DNA of 64,000 bases, from positions 1-64,000 of the forward strand of contig JAQGDQ010002409.1 in NCBI GenBank assembly GCA_030141605.1, given 5' to 3'. This document shows positions 19,419-29,885 of this stretch, piece after piece. This DNA comes from Tubiluchus corallicola (Eukaryota; Priapulida; Priapulimorpha; Priapulimorphida; Tubiluchidae). The notes under the pieces were generated by a model. The model was not told the DNA's origin. It was given only the letters and a program-made list of their open reading frames with translations, and ran no database searches. Positions within the stretch are counted from its first letter, which is position 1; every line of letters begins with the position of its first letter. Both the position numbers and the translations under genes were made by a program.

Positions 19419-20432
19419 TTAAGAGTTGGTATTTTTTTCTGTAACTATTTCTTCTATCCATTCAGTATTATCGTTCAAACACTCTACCACATCTAATGTA
19501 TTTCCTCCATTAGCAATAAATAACTTTTTATACTCATCCTTTAATTCTATAATTGTCTCTAAGCAATCAACAACAAATGAAGGAGCTAATAATAAAACTT
19601 TCTTTACTCCTTTTTGCGCCTTTTCAACTAAAATCCTGTCTGTAAAGGGTTGTACCCAGTTTTTCGTCATTCGAGACTGAAAGCATACTGTATAATTTTT
19701 TTGTGGGATGTTTAAAGTTTCTGCAATCAATCGTGCTGTTTCATAGCAAGCAGCCTTATAACAGTATTGAAACTTTGGTTTGTAGTTAGTTTGACATTCA
19801 CATTCTACACATTTTTTTTTAGAGTGTAATTTATTGAGATGGCTTGTAGGTAAACTATGAAATGAAAACAAAATATGCTCATATTTATTTACATTGTAGT
19901 TCTTTACATTTTTAGCAATAGCAGTTATAAATTCTTTGTTGTTGAAGAATGAAGAAACAGTTTTCATACTTGGTATTACATTCCATCCTTGTACAATAGA
20001 AAACACCTCTTCCAATACCGTTCCTGTAGTAGCAGAGGCATATTGAGGGAATAATGGGATAACGATAAGTTTCTTACATCCTACTTGTTTTATTTCATTT
20101 AAAACTCTTCTTATACTAGGTTCACCATACCTCATTGCCAATACTACTTTATGACTACCATTCAATTGTGTTTGTAATGTATCGCACAAGGATTGGCTGT
20201 GATAGAGTAGGGGAGAACCATCTTTTGTCCAAACCCTTCTATATAATTGTACAGACCTTTGTAGCTTAAAGGGAATAATAACAAAATACACCAACAGAAA
20301 TCTCAATACACTGGGAATATTTATCACTCTCTTATCATTTAAAAATTGCAATAAATACTTTGCGACATCCGATATTCTTGGGCTACGTGGTGTACCCACA
20401 TTTACCAATAAAACATATTTATCTATTTTCAT
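19419..20432 (-). CDS. hemH: Ferrochelatase
   Basis: 337 residues, full length. It inserts ferrous iron into protoporphyrin IX, the last step of heme b synthesis. Visible signatures are VNVGTPRSP at the start, LFSFHSLP with the metal-binding His, and APSFVVDCLETIIEL with the conserved Glu. A Cys-rich stretch (CVECECQ, CYKAACYE, about residues 213-235) is common in this family and may bind metal or be structural. The gene converges with ruvC (43 bp between stops). hemA and hemE lie at 53730-56034, so heme genes are scattered. Confidence 0.95.
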   Translation of the reverse strand: MKIDKYVLLVNVGTPRSPRISDVAKYLLQFLNDKRVINIPSVLRFLLVYFVIIPFKLQRSVQLYRRVWTKDGSPLLYHSQSLCDTLQTQLNGSHKVVLAMRYGEPSIRRVLNEIKQVGCKKLIVIPLFPQYASATTGTVLEEVFSIVQGWNVIPSMKTVSSFFNNKEFITAIAKNVKNYNVNKYEHILFSFHSLPTSHLNKLHSKKKCVECECQTNYKPKFQYCYKAACYETARLIAETLNIPQKNYTVCFQSRMTKNWVQPFTDRILVEKAQKGVKKVLLLAPSFVVDCLETIIELKDEYKKLFIANGGNTLDVVECLNDNTEWIEEIVTEKNTNS

Positions 20433-20541
20433 TAGTAGTATTTTCTATTAAAAAAAGCCCTAAATATAAAATATAAAATTAAATATATGCTATATTTGTA
20501 GTTACTTATAGTTTTAGTTTTCTTTTATGAAATAAAAAACT

Positions 20542-21137
20542 ATGCACACAACCGAAAGAGCTTTTGATACTGAAAAAGCTAATAATTTCGTTTTTCAACC
20601 TTGTTTATCTTCTTATTTGCAAATTTCCAAAATTATTTTAGGAAGTGGATATGGTGTAGAAATAATAGCCCCAAAAGTAGATAAATTTAAAATTGAATCA
20701 CAAACTCAGTTTACTAATGTAGAGTATATTACTCAAAAAGTTCCTCCATTAAAAAATTATCCCAATAAAAAAATGTCACTTATACGTAATCCTTGGCATG
20801 TAAAAGAATACACCCAAACAGAATTAGAAAAATTACTTTTTTTGTATTTTTTTCGATAAAGAAAATGGGAATATTTGGTAACAATAAGGTAGTGGCATAT
20901 TATGAAGAAAATAAAAAAACAGTGAAAAAATTTACTCGTTTTGATATTTTTAACTTACAATATAAACTCCCAAGACAAGCATTGCAAGCTCCTTATAATA
21001 TTTTAAACCATTTTAACAGAAGAAAACTGCTAAATCAAAATAGCAAATTGGTAGAAAGTATAGCTACTAAAGACTTTCTTCTAAAACCAGTTACTGATAA
21101 TTGCTTAGACCTATTTTACATAGTAACTAAGCCATAG
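20542..21137 (+). pseudogene. Degraded class I SAM-dependent methyltransferase gene
   Basis: Two overlapping frames together resemble one Bacteroidota methyltransferase family that starts HTTERAFDTEKANNFVFQ. The first frame (20542-20859) stops after LEKLLFLYFFR; the second continues with SIKKMGIFGNNKV and FDIFNLQYKLPRQ to 21137. The junction is a T7 run at 20847-20853; one more T would join the frames. The Rossmann core also looks shortened: only GSGYGVE remains of the SAM loop, and the usual motifs between PPLKNYP and MSLIRNPWH are missing. A frameshift plus internal deletions argue for real decay. A TATATTTG element lies at 20491-20498. The comparison with the family is from memory. Confidence 0.75.
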
Positions 21138-21146
21138 GACAACAAT

Positions 21147-21353
21147 ATGCAAATAAGTATTAATGGAAAACAAGAGCAAGTAAGTAGTAGAGTGAACAGT
21201 ATAACTCAACTCCTACAATACAAAAGCATAAACCAACAAAAAGGAGTAGTTGTTCTTGTTAATGAACAGGTAATAAAAAAAGAAAACTGGACAACTCAAA
21301 CCATACAAAAAAATGATACAATAGAAATTCTAAAATTTGTGGGAGGAGGATAA
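21147..21353 (+). CDS. thiS: Sulfur carrier protein ThiS
   Basis: 68 residues with the ubiquitin-like fold pattern and the essential C-terminal glycines (ILKFVGGG). ThiS is adenylated and thiocarboxylated at its terminal Gly and donates sulfur for the thiazole ring of thiamine. It lies 31 bp before thiG, its partner. No thiF, thiH/thiO, thiC or thiE is next to it, and no thiamine pyrophosphate riboswitch motif was recognised in front. Confidence 0.92.
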   Translation: MQISINGKQEQVSSRVNSITQLLQYKSINQQKGVVVLVNEQVIKKENWTTQTIQKNDTIEILKFVGGG

Positions 21354-21384
21354 TATTTCTGCCTTCCAAAACTTCTTTTGATTT

Positions 21385-22152
21385 ATGACATTTAAGTTAG
21401 GAAAAAAAACATTCAACAGTCATCTTATTACAGGTACAGGCAAATTTTCTCACAAAGCTCTTATTAAGCCTATGTTAGAAGCTAGCGGCTCAGAAATGAT
21501 AACCGTAGCATTACGTCGTATAGATCCTTCCATAGAAGAAGAAAACATACTCAATTATATACCCAGTCATATTACATTATTGCCCAATACATCAGGAGCA
21601 AGAAATGCCCAAGAAGCGATTAAAATAGCTTCCATAGCACGTGAAGCTGGTTATGGTGATTTTATCAAAATAGAGGTAATCAATGATATGAAATATTTGA
21701 TGCCCGACAATCAAGAAACTATTAAAGCTACACAAGTACTTGCCAAAGAAGGCTTTACCGTACTACCTTATATGATGCCTGATCTTATTGCTGCTAAAAA
21801 ATTGGTAGAGGTAGGAGCTGCAGCAGTGATGCCGCTTGGCTCGCCCATAGGCTCAAATCAAGGGTTGAAAATGAAATATATGATACAGATGCTGATAGAT
21901 AATATAGACCTTCCCATTATAGTAGATGCAGGTATTGGTAAGCCATCAGAAGCTTGCCAAGCAATGGAAATGGGAGCTGACGCAGTGTTGATTAATACTG
22001 CCATAGCAACTGCCAGCGACCCTGTGAAAATAGGAAAGGCTTTTTCTCTTGCGGTAAAAGCAGGTAGAACATCTTATCTTACAGGTTTAGCAGAACAAAA
22101 CATAACAGCACAGGCCTCATCGCCACTTACAGGGTTTCTTTTTGAAAAATAG
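21385..22152 (+). CDS. thiG: Thiazole synthase ThiG
   Basis: 255 residues, normal length. ThiG builds the thiamine thiazole phosphate from deoxyxylulose phosphate, dehydroglycine and ThiS thiocarboxylate. The TIM-barrel signatures are present: [22 protein letters not shown] with the Schiff-base Lys region, [12 protein letters not shown] and [27 protein letters not shown]-type text split over about residues 178-206. It pairs with thiS in an otherwise unusually short thiamine cluster. Confidence 0.96.
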   Translation: MTFKLGKKTFNSHLITGTGKFSHKALIKPMLEASGSEMITVALRRIDPSIEEENILNYIPSHITLLPNTSGARNAQEAIKIASIAREAGYGDFIKIEVINDMKYLMPDNQETIKATQVLAKEGFTVLPYMMPDLIAAKKLVEVGAAAVMPLGSPIGSNQGLKMKYMIQMLIDNIDLPIIVDAGIGKPSEACQAMEMGADAVLINTAIATASDPVKIGKAFSLAVKAGRTSYLTGLAEQNITAQASSPLTGFLFEK

Positions 22153-22244
22153 AGCCTATGGCATTTTTCGTAACCCTTTGTCTCTAAAAAGTAAAAAGCA
22201 TAAAAAACACTTATTTATAAAAAGACAATCACCAAATTTATGTA

Positions 22245-22272
22245 TTGTTACCAATAAAAAAATATAAATTTG
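22245..22272 (+). promoter_or_regulatory. Bacteroidota-type promoter of ligA
   Basis: TTG at 22245-22247 and TAAATTTG at 22265-22272, spacer 17, just 27 bp before the ligA start. The spacing is slightly shorter than the usual 19-21. Confidence 0.5.
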
Positions 22273-22281
22273 CGTGTTTGA

Positions 22282-24318
<2,037 letters not shown>

Positions 24319-24325
24319 GGATTAT

Positions 24326-24925
24326 TTAAGAAATCAACTTTAATAACTCTGAACGTTTTTTTACTTCTAAAAATTCTCCTGAAAAAGCAAAGGTTCTTGT
24401 TGTAGAACTTTGTTTTTGTACGCCTCTCATACACATACACAAATGCTGTGCTTCTATTACTATTGCTGTTCCCTTAGGCTGTAAAGAATTTTCTACACAA
24501 TCGCGTATTTCATAGGTCATACGTTCCTGCACCTGCAGCCTACGAGCAAAAGCATTAACCATACGAGCAACCTTGCTTAAACCTACTATATTATTATTAT
24601 TAGGAATGTACGCTACGTGGGCTTTACCCATAAAAGGCAACATATGATGCTCGCACAGTGAATAAAATTCAATGTCTTTCACTAATATCATATCTTGATA
24701 ATCTTCCTTAAATAAGGCTGATTTCATCAATGCTTCTGGATCTATTTTATAGCCTGCGGTAAGAAACTGTATAGCCTTAGCCACGCGCTCAGGAGTTTTT
24801 TGTAAACCTTCTCTATTTATATCTTCTCCTAATTCTTTTATAATATTTTTGTACAATGAAGCTAGGTTTTGAGTTGTTTTCTCGTTAGCATAACTTTCAC
24901 TGTTGTAATCGTAGTCTCCATTCAT
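24326..24925 (-). CDS. folE: GTP cyclohydrolase I
   Basis: 199 residues. It converts GTP to dihydroneopterin triphosphate, the first step of tetrahydrofolate synthesis. Zinc ligands and catalytic residues are visible in [20 protein letters not shown] and in [25 protein letters not shown] matches the family. The Asn-rich first 15 residues are a variable extension. Length is usual. Its promoter region is shared with the divergent zinc transporter gene; a TATCTTTG-type element on - lies at 24961-24968. Confidence 0.96.
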   Translation of the reverse strand: MNGDYDYNSESYANEKTTQNLASLYKNIIKELGEDINREGLQKTPERVAKAIQFLTAGYKIDPEALMKSALFKEDYQDMILVKDIEFYSLCEHHMLPFMGKAHVAYIPNNNNIVGLSKVARMVNAFARRLQVQERMTYEIRDCVENSLQPKGTAIVIEAQHLCMCMRGVQKQSSTTRTFAFSGEFLEVKKRSELLKLIS

Positions 24926-25139
24926 TTCTACTGCTAGTTGTTAATTATAATTTTAAGATGCAAAGATAATAAATACCAAGTGTATTTTTGTAACAAATAT
25001 ATAAAACACTATTAATTTTTTAGCTTGAGACAGAAGTCGTTTTACAGGTCAGAAAATGATAGTTAAATGAAACAAAAGTATATTATTGCTATCTATTATC
25101 TATCTTTGTGAAACAAATAATGCTTTTACGTACGGAACA

Positions 25140-26000
25140 ATGTTGAAAAAACATACTGTAATATTTATTCTACTGTTACAATTATTGGCTTGCAAAAATA
25201 ATATACAAGATACTAACAGCAAGCCTACTTTATGTGTAAGCATTTTACCTCAAAAGTATTTTGTAGAGAAAATAGCGGGGGATAAGTTTAATATTGAAGT
25301 TTTAATTCCTGAAGGTTTATCTCCTGCTATTTATGAGCCTACTCCTAAACAAATATTTTCATTGAGTCAGGCTAAATACTATTTTACTGTGGGGCATTTG
25401 CCTTTTGAGAATATGTGGATGGATAAAATAATTGGAGCTAATCCTCAAATCAAAGTATTCAAAAATTCACAGGGTATCCTTTTTTTGGAGGAAAAAAACG
25501 ACCAGCACCACCATCTTAATCCACACGTGTGGCTCTCACCTAGAAATGTGCAAATAATGGCAAAAAATATAACAAATATTTTGATAGAATTGCAGCCTGA
25601 AAATAGAACCCTGTTTGAAAAAAACTACAATATTTTTCTTGCAGAATTAAAAGCTTTAGACTATAAACTGAGCAATAGACTGTCTGTTCTGATTAACAAA
25701 AAATTTATTATTTTGCATCCTTTTCTTTCTTACTTTGCAAGGGACTATGGTTTAACCGAAATACCTTTTGAAATAGATGGAAAGGAAACAACGCTCGCAA
25801 GCATTCAAAATATTATAGATAGAGCTCGTGAAGAGAATGTTCGACTGGTATTAATACAACAGCAGTTGCCGCAGCATTATACTCGCGTAATAACTAAAGA
25901 GATTGAAGGAACAATAGTGTTTTTTGACCCTTTGGCTTATAACTGGATAGAAAACATTGAACATTTGTTAGGTATATTTGAGGGAAAAGCTTTAAATTAG
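25140..26000 (+). CDS. znuA: Zinc ABC transporter substrate-binding lipoprotein
   Basis: 286 residues from ATG 25140, which begins a lipoprotein signal peptide with lipobox LLAC. The frame opens earlier at TTG 25086, but that would bury the signal. The fold is a cluster A-I metal-binding protein: VSILPQKYFVEKIAGDKF, the His-containing loop NDQHHHLNPHVWLSP and the C-terminal lobe with FDPLAYNW. His residues in the loop fit zinc or manganese binding. It is followed 31 bp later by its ATPase. A TATCTTTG element (25101-25108) may be its -7 box. Zinc rather than manganese is inferred from family resemblance. Confidence 0.9.
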   Translation: MLKKHTVIFILLLQLLACKNNIQDTNSKPTLCVSILPQKYFVEKIAGDKFNIEVLIPEGLSPAIYEPTPKQIFSLSQAKYYFTVGHLPFENMWMDKIIGANPQIKVFKNSQGILFLEEKNDQHHHLNPHVWLSPRNVQIMAKNITNILIELQPENRTLFEKNYNIFLAELKALDYKLSNRLSVLINKKFIILHPFLSYFARDYGLTEIPFEIDGKETTLASIQNIIDRAREENVRLVLIQQQLPQHYTRVITKEIEGTIVFFDPLAYNWIENIEHLLGIFEGKALN

Positions 26001-26031
26001 CAATAAATGCTATTGCCTGCCAAAATAGATT

Positions 26032-26775
26032 ATGAGTAAAATACTTGAAATAAGCTCACTTACTGCTACTTATGACCATAAAACCGTACTAGAAGATATT
26101 AATCTAACAGTATATGACAATGACTTTATAGGTATTATAGGACCCAATGGAGGAGGTAAAACTACTTTGCTTAAAGTAATACTAAAACTACTAAAACCTA
26201 CACGAGGCAAAATCAGGCTTTATCTCGACAACAAGAAACCTTCTATAGGTTACCTACCTCAATTTTCTCCTACTGACAAGTTGTTTCCCATATCAGTAAA
26301 AGACGTAGTACTGTCAGGATTAATGTCTCAAAAAGGAATATTTGGTAGATACACTCAAAAAGAGAAAAACAAAGCAGATGAGTTGATGCACAAAACAAAT
26401 ATATATGACCTACGCAATGTGCTTGTAGGTGAATTGTCAGGTGGGCAAATGCAACGTGCATATCTTTGCAGAGCTATCATTTCTTCCCCTTGTCTGTTGC
26501 TACTTGATGAGCCTAGTACCTATATAGACTCTGCTTTCGAGCAAAACCTTTTTGTCCTGCTCAAACAAATGAATAAAAAGATGGCTATTCTTATGGTGTC
26601 TCACGATGTAGGCACTATATCCTCCTATGTGAAAACGATAGCTTGCGTGAACAAACACTTACATTACCATCCGTCTAACAGTATTACACAAGAACAGTTA
26701 GATGGGTATAACTGTCCCATACAGTTAGTTACCCACGGAGATGTACCTCATACGGTACTTAAAAAACATAAATAG
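26032..26775 (+). CDS. znuC: Zinc ABC transporter ATP-binding protein
   Basis: 247 residues, one ABC ATPase domain. Walker A GPNGGGKTTLLK, Q-loop YLPQFSP, signature LSGGQMQRAYLCRAI, Walker B LLLLDEPS and switch His in MVSHDVG are all present. Together with the binding protein just upstream it should power import of zinc or a related metal. The permease gene that normally follows is absent: the next gene is an unrelated exported protein. The transporter therefore needs a membrane subunit encoded elsewhere, or has lost it. Confidence 0.93.
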   Translation: MSKILEISSLTATYDHKTVLEDINLTVYDNDFIGIIGPNGGGKTTLLKVILKLLKPTRGKIRLYLDNKKPSIGYLPQFSPTDKLFPISVKDVVLSGLMSQKGIFGRYTQKEKNKADELMHKTNIYDLRNVLVGELSGGQMQRAYLCRAIISSPCLLLLDEPSTYIDSAFEQNLFVLLKQMNKKMAILMVSHDVGTISSYVKTIACVNKHLHYHPSNSITQEQLDGYNCPIQLVTHGDVPHTVLKKHK

Positions 26776-26784
26776 ATGTAGTTA

Positions 26785-26815
26785 TTGTCAATTTTATTTC
26801 ATTTAACTAAATTTG
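26785..26815 (+). promoter_or_regulatory. Bacteroidota-type promoter of the YCII-domain gene
   Basis: TTG at 26785-26787, spacer of 20, then TAAATTTG at 26808-26815. This closely matches the Bacteroidota housekeeping consensus and lies 30 bp before the start at 26846. Confidence 0.65.
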
Positions 26816-26845
26816 TGGTTTCTTATGTTTTACTTTAAATAAGAT

Positions 26846-27217
26846 ATGAAACATATTGCTTTTTTATTAGTAGTATTCTTGTGTTGTAATTTGTTTTCGC
26901 AAGAAGGTTCTGACTTGAAAACTTATTATATGGTTTTTTTGTATAAAGGGGAAAGGTATAAAAGAGAGCAGAACTTAGAACAAGATTCATTGAATATAGG
27001 GCATCGCGAATATTTTATGGAGTTGGTTAGTGATGGAAAGATTGCTATAGCAGGAACTTTTTTAGAAGATAGCTTGCTGATAGGTAATTACATTTTTGAT
27101 GTAGAAACACGAGAAGAAGTAGAAAAATATATGAAAAATGACCCTAAGATACAAGAAAAAATTATTTACTATAAAATATACCCTTGGATTTCTGTAAAGA
27201 ATTCAAAACTGCCATAA
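26846..27217 (+). CDS. Exported YCII-related domain protein
   Basis: 123 residues. A signal peptide (about 1-18, ending near LFSQ) precedes a single YCII-like alpha/beta-barrel domain: YYMVFLYKGERY, HREYFMELVSDGKIAIAGTF and FDVETREEVEKYMKNDP. Family members have a conserved His-Asp pair and are suspected small hydrolases or binding proteins. Most are cytoplasmic, so an exported version is unusual but not unique in Bacteroidota. It has its own good promoter and is followed 28 bp later by the DUF4105 gene. Function unknown. Confidence 0.82.
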   Translation: MKHIAFLLVVFLCCNLFSQEGSDLKTYYMVFLYKGERYKREQNLEQDSLNIGHREYFMELVSDGKIAIAGTFLEDSLLIGNYIFDVETREEVEKYMKNDPKIQEKIIYYKIYPWISVKNSKLP

Positions 27218-27245
27218 TTTTAATACAAAGTATTTACAAAGACTT

Positions 27246-28448
27246 ATGAAAAAACAATTATTTACGGTTTTTCTCTTTTTTCTTTTTGTTCAATGTAAGA
27301 TCTATGCCATAAATCTGTCTGAAAGATCACAAGTAAGCATTATTACTTGTGGACAAGGGGAGGAACTATATTCTGTATTTGGCCATAGCGCTATTAGAGT
27401 TTTTGATTCTGCTAATGCTTATGATGTTGTTTTTAATTATGGGACTTTTAGTTTTCACACATCTAACTTTTATTTGAAATTTGTAAAGGGAGAGTTAGAC
27501 TATTACTTATCAATAGAGAGTTATAAAAATTTTATTAATCATTATAGGCTTACAAATCGTAGTGTTGTAGAACAGGTATTAGACTTATCTTTAAATGAGA
27601 AACAAGTTCTTTTAGATGCTTTAATGATAAATTATGAGGAACAAAATAGATATTATCGTTATAACTTTCTGTATGACAATTGTGCTGTACGTATAAGAGA
27701 TTTATTTTTAACGGTTTTTAATGATAGTATAGATTTTAATTATAATAGGGTAGAAGAGAAGGAGTCATTTAGAGAGATGGTGCATTATTATTTATCAACA
27801 AGTCCTTGGAGTAAATTTGGAATAGACTTAGTGTTGGGCAGGTTGTTCGATATGCGTGCTAAGGCGGATGAATTCTGCTTTTTACCTGATTATTTATATG
27901 GGGACTTTCAAAGAGCATATAAACTAAATGATACAATTACAAAACCTTTAGTGATTGAAACCCAAGAAGTGCTTGAAGAAAAAGAACTGCTTTATTTTTC
28001 CTATTGGTATGAAAATCCTTTGACAATATTTTGGAGTTTATTTGTGCTTGTATTTTTATTATCTATTATATATGGTAGAAAAGCAAATCTATTATTTAGA
28101 GTAATAGATTTTCTTATTCTTTTTAAGACAGGAGCCATTGGTGGGTTAATTATTTTCCTTTGGTTTTTTTCAGACCATCCAGTAGTGGCAAGCAACTTTA
28201 ATATATTATGGGCATTACCTACCAATATTATTGCTGCCTTTTTTATCTTGTTTAGATATCATAAAGTGAAAAGCTATTGCAAGGTGATAATTATTTTTTC
28301 TCTTGTTCCTTTAATTTTATTTAAGTGGTTACCACAAGATCTAAACCTAAGTATTATCCCCATAATAATGATGGTAATAACAAGAGCTTTTTTCATAATT
28401 AGGGTGAAAGAAATAAGCAAAAAACATAAGAGAATAGCAAAACTATAA
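27246..28448 (+). CDS. DUF4105 (Lnb N-terminal) membrane protein
   Basis: 400 residues. After a signal peptide (about 1-21) comes a periplasmic DUF4105 domain (about 26-190) with the papain/NlpC-like pair His in FGHSAIRV and Cys in YDNCAVRIRD. The second half carries several membrane spans (about 262-283, 298-318, 325-345, 352-368 and 373-390). Related domains occur in bacterial apolipoprotein acyltransferase-like and peptidase-like proteins, and the Lnb name comes from lipoprotein N-acyl transfer in Firmicutes. Role here is unproven; a lipoprotein or envelope modification enzyme is plausible. Confidence 0.85.
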   Translation: MKKQLFTVFLFFLFVQCKIYAINLSERSQVSIITCGQGEELYSVFGHSAIRVFDSANAYDVVFNYGTFSFHTSNFYLKFVKGELDYYLSIESYKNFINHYRLTNRSVVEQVLDLSLNEKQVLLDALMINYEEQNRYYRYNFLYDNCAVRIRDLFLTVFNDSIDFNYNRVEEKESFREMVHYYLSTSPWSKFGIDLVLGRLFDMRAKADEFCFLPDYLYGDFQRAYKLNDTITKPLVIETQEVLEEKELLYFSYWYENPLTIFWSLFVLVFLLSIIYGRKANLLFRVIDFLILFKTGAIGGLIIFLWFFSDHPVVASNFNILWALPTNIIAAFFILFRYHKVKSYCKVIIIFSLVPLILFKWLPQDLNLSIIPIIMMVITRAFFIIRVKEISKKHKRIAKL

Positions 28449-28562
28449 AATACAGAAGCAACAAGTTTTCATTACGATTATGCTAGATTTTCACCAACTT
28501 GTTCGCTCACTAAGTTTCTGCTTAATTGTCTTATAATTTATATTATGTTAAATAGCTATTTT

Positions 28563-28605
28563 AAACAAATAGGGATTTTAATAATCCCCTATTTGTTTTT
28601 TTTTA
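28563..28605. terminator. Intrinsic terminator between convergent genes
   Basis: A 12-bp stem (28563-28574 with 28587-28598) and a 12-base loop are followed by a T run to about 28604. It sits between the DUF4105 gene (+) and the TPR gene (-). The T run favours use on +; the shorter A-rich left flank may serve - . Confidence 0.85.
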
Positions 28606-28614
28606 TCTTAAAAA

Positions 28615-29799
28615 TTATTCTTTCAGCTTTTCCAGCTTTTCTTCCATAGCTTTATGCTTATCCATTAAGGTTTCATCAGAGTTTCTAAACTTAAAATATA
28701 ATTCTTTCAACACTTGTATAGTAGTCCTCTCTGTTGGGTTTAATTCATGAGCTTTTTCAAACAAAGGAATTACATCATTTAAATACCTTTTTATAATTTT
28801 ATTATACTCTGGATTAAATTTTTTAGGATCTACAATTTCATTTATCTCTTTGTTTTTTTCTTCTGCCTTTTTCAATTTTATTACAGCTAAATTGTACTGA
28901 GCATTGAAATATGTTGGTTCTATAGACAATGTTTTTTTATACAATTCTATGGCTTTTTCTGTTTCTCCTTTTTGATCCATCAAAGTTCCTTTTACGAAAT
29001 ACAGTGATGGATTATTAGGATCATTTTCTATAGCAGCATTAAGATTTTTCAAAGCTTCATCTGCCTTGTCCAACTGTAAATAAAAATTGATAAGTTCGAT
29101 AGTAACCGTATTATTATTGGGAAAACTCTTATATGCTTTTTCTAAAGTAGCCAAAGCATTAGCGGTATCTTTTTCTGCTAAGTATGCCTCTTTTAAAATC
29201 AAAAAAGTATTGTATTCTCCATATTTATATTCAGAAGCCACTGTAAGATAGGTAATTACATCTTTCATTTCTTTTGCATTGTAGGCAACTAACCCTGTAT
29301 TGTAATACAGAGATGTATCTATAGGCTCTCCTTTTTTTGCTTCTTTTATTACTGGAATTTCATTTATTTCAAGGGCAACCTTAAAAGATGAAAGTGAATT
29401 TTTAAATCTTCTTTCTCCAAACTTCTTTGAAGCATCAACGGTGAAATCATCTTGTAATAATAACAAGGCATCTTTAATTTGTTTATTATATTTTCCTTTT
29501 TCGTCCAACTCCAAAGCCCTTAAATAACCTTTATAAGCCTTTTGTAAAGGTTTTTTATCTAATTTATTGAAGGCTTCTATTGGGCTTTCAAATATTCCAC
29601 GATACACATCTCCATATACTTTCCACGCCTTTGGCAAATCTTTGCTTTTTTCGTGTTCTACAGCTTCATCAATAGCTTTTTTAGCTTGGTCTATTTTGCC
29701 ATTGGTCAACGAAGCACCAGCAACATTCACTTTGCTTTTCTGAGCAGATACTATTAAAGAATGGGATAAGACAACTAAAATTACAAGTATTTTTTTCAT
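28615..29799 (-). CDS. Exported tetratricopeptide-repeat protein
   Basis: 394 residues. A signal peptide (about 1-19) is followed by helical repeats. The clearest TPR units lie between residues 200 and 310 (NPSLYFVKGTLMDQKGETEKAI, then AIELYKKTLSIEPTYFNAQY). The C-terminus is a charged helix rich in Lys and Glu. TPR proteins scaffold protein complexes, here in the periplasm or at the membrane. It lies downstream of gyrA in the same direction (86 bp) with a TATCTTTG-type element at 29836-29843 on -. No specific partner can be named. Confidence 0.88.
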   Translation of the reverse strand: MKKILVILVVLSHSLIVSAQKSKVNVAGASLTNGKIDQAKKAIDEAVEHEKSKDLPKAWKVYGDVYRGIFESPIEAFNKLDKKPLQKAYKGYLRALELDEKGKYNKQIKDALLLLQDDFTVDASKKFGERRFKNSLSSFKVALEINEIPVIKEAKKGEPIDTSLYYNTGLVAYNAKEMKDVITYLTVASEYKYGEYNTFLILKEAYLAEKDTANALATLEKAYKSFPNNNTVTIELINFYLQLDKADEALKNLNAAIENDPNNPSLYFVKGTLMDQKGETEKAIELYKKTLSIEPTYFNAQYNLAVIKLKKAEEKNKEINEIVDPKKFNPEYNKIIKRYLNDVIPLFEKAHELNPTERTTIQVLKELYFKFRNSDETLMDKHKAMEEKLEKLKE

Positions 29800-29885
29800 T
29801 TCAATTAAACTATTTATTTTACTTTTACAACTTTACAAAGATACAAAATATTATTTTTTTACTATTATTTTTCAGGTAACAAAAA

